5,553 nucleotides of DNA from VAZQ01 sp035300505 (GTDB taxonomy: Bacteria; Pseudomonadota; Alphaproteobacteria; Rhizobiales; Xanthobacteraceae), in contig DATGVJ010000041.1 in NCBI GenBank assembly GCA_035300505.1, positions 1 to 5,553 of the forward strand. Reading direction: 5' to 3'. Below, piece after piece: positions 5,183 through 5,553 of this stretch (positions are counted from its first letter, which is position 1; every line of letters starts with the position of its first letter). Below the pieces are notes generated by a model, which was not told the origin of the DNA, did not search any database, and saw nothing but the letters and a program-made list of their open reading frames with translations. The position numbers and the translations under genes were made by a program.

Positions 5183-5553
5183 TCATGATCCCGTGCCGAT
5201 TTCTCTTTCCATCCGGTCGATGAACCGCGCAACTCCGGCGTAATGCTCTCTTCCATAAGTCGTAGACTGTACCAGCGCTAATGTTTGTCGTGCCGCAGCA
5301 AGCAATTTCTTCGCCGCCTCTGTATTTCCAAGTCCATGCTCGGCGCGCGCCAGGAAAGTATTGCGCAGCATCGCGTCGAAATCGTCTATTGGGTCGCCGG
5401 CTGATTCTGTCAGAGCCTTGCCCTCCTGGTAGCGTCCGAGTTCGATCAACACGCCCCCGCGGGTGGCCCGAATCGGAAAAATCTCGGGGCCGAGTTCCAG
5501 GGCCCGCTTCGACCAGGCGTCGAGCTGCGGACGAAAGATGGAGTCTGGGGCCT
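5183..5553 (-). CDS. C-terminal end of a TPR-like helical-repeat protein (partial)
   Basis: On the minus strand the frame is open from the window edge to TGA at 5183-5185, giving about 122 residues; the true start lies beyond 5553. A GTG at 5450-5452 is internal, because clear coding sequence continues upstream (PDSIFRPQLDAWSKRALELG). The segment IRATRGGVLIELGRYQEGKA and the later LRNTFLARAEHGLGNTEAAK are antiparallel helix pairs with the G-x-x-L/Y pattern of tetratricopeptide repeats, followed by a helical tail with FIDRMEREIGTGS at the end. Such repeats mediate protein-protein contacts and often form the C-terminal part of larger regulatory proteins (for example some cyclase or ATPase-like regulators), but the partner domain is not visible. 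No signal for its regulation is in the window. It converges with the second Bug gene. Confidence 0.6.
   Translation of the reverse strand, partial: APDSIFRPQLDAWSKRALELGPEIFPIRATRGGVLIELGRYQEGKALTESAGDPIDDFDAMLRNTFLARAEHGLGNTEAAKKLLAAARQTLALVQSTTYGREHYAGVARFIDRMEREIGTGS

Noticed and set aside
5183..5452. An 89-aa minus-strand gene starting at GTG 5452
   Set aside because: Coding sequence in the same frame continues without a stop to the window edge, so this is an internal valine codon and the gene is longer and partial.

Overview
The window looks like part of a GC-rich alphaproteobacterial chromosome, probably of a Bradyrhizobium/Rhizobiales-type organism. This rests on the strong GC bias in codon third positions, two tandem Bug/TctC-type periplasmic binding proteins (a family greatly expanded in alpha- and betaproteobacteria) and an IS1634-type transposase. 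The taxonomic call is an inference; no rRNA or other marker is present. I see no tRNA, rRNA or CRISPR array.

Layout. (1) Bases 2-145, + strand: the last 47 codons of a gene that starts outside the window, tentatively NAD-kinase-like. (2) Bases 168-2949: one minus-strand gene of unknown function cut in two by an insertion sequence. The 5' part is at 2389-2949 and the 3' part at 168-436. Removing the IS and one copy of the 5-bp CTTAA duplication restores a single open frame of 274 codons with no stop or frameshift. (3) Bases 437-2388: the IS, 1952 bp, with 12-bp terminal inverted repeats and a full-length 579-aa DDE transposase (IS1634 type) on the opposite strand to the broken gene. (4) Bases 2950-3150: a divergent intergenic region with several inverted and direct repeats around TGAGGCA, which may be operators for the next genes. 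(5) Bases 3151-4149 and 4181-5146: two Bug/TctC solute-binding proteins with signal peptides and good ribosome binding sites, 31 bp apart and probably one operon. No TctA/TctB membrane partners are visible. (6) Bases 5183-5553, minus strand: the C-terminal end of a TPR-like helical-repeat protein, convergent with the second Bug gene and running off the window.

How they fit together. The two Bug proteins would capture small, usually anionic, organic solutes in the periplasm, either for a tripartite transporter encoded elsewhere or for sensing. The broken gene and the IS form an accessory patch between two housekeeping or transport neighbourhoods. A perfect 10-nt Shine-Dalgarno sequence at the end of the first gene has no start codon after it, which suggests that an ancestral downstream gene was displaced there. 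I found no convincing new multi-gene system. The best-supported unusual observation is the IS-split gene with its recoverable reading frame.
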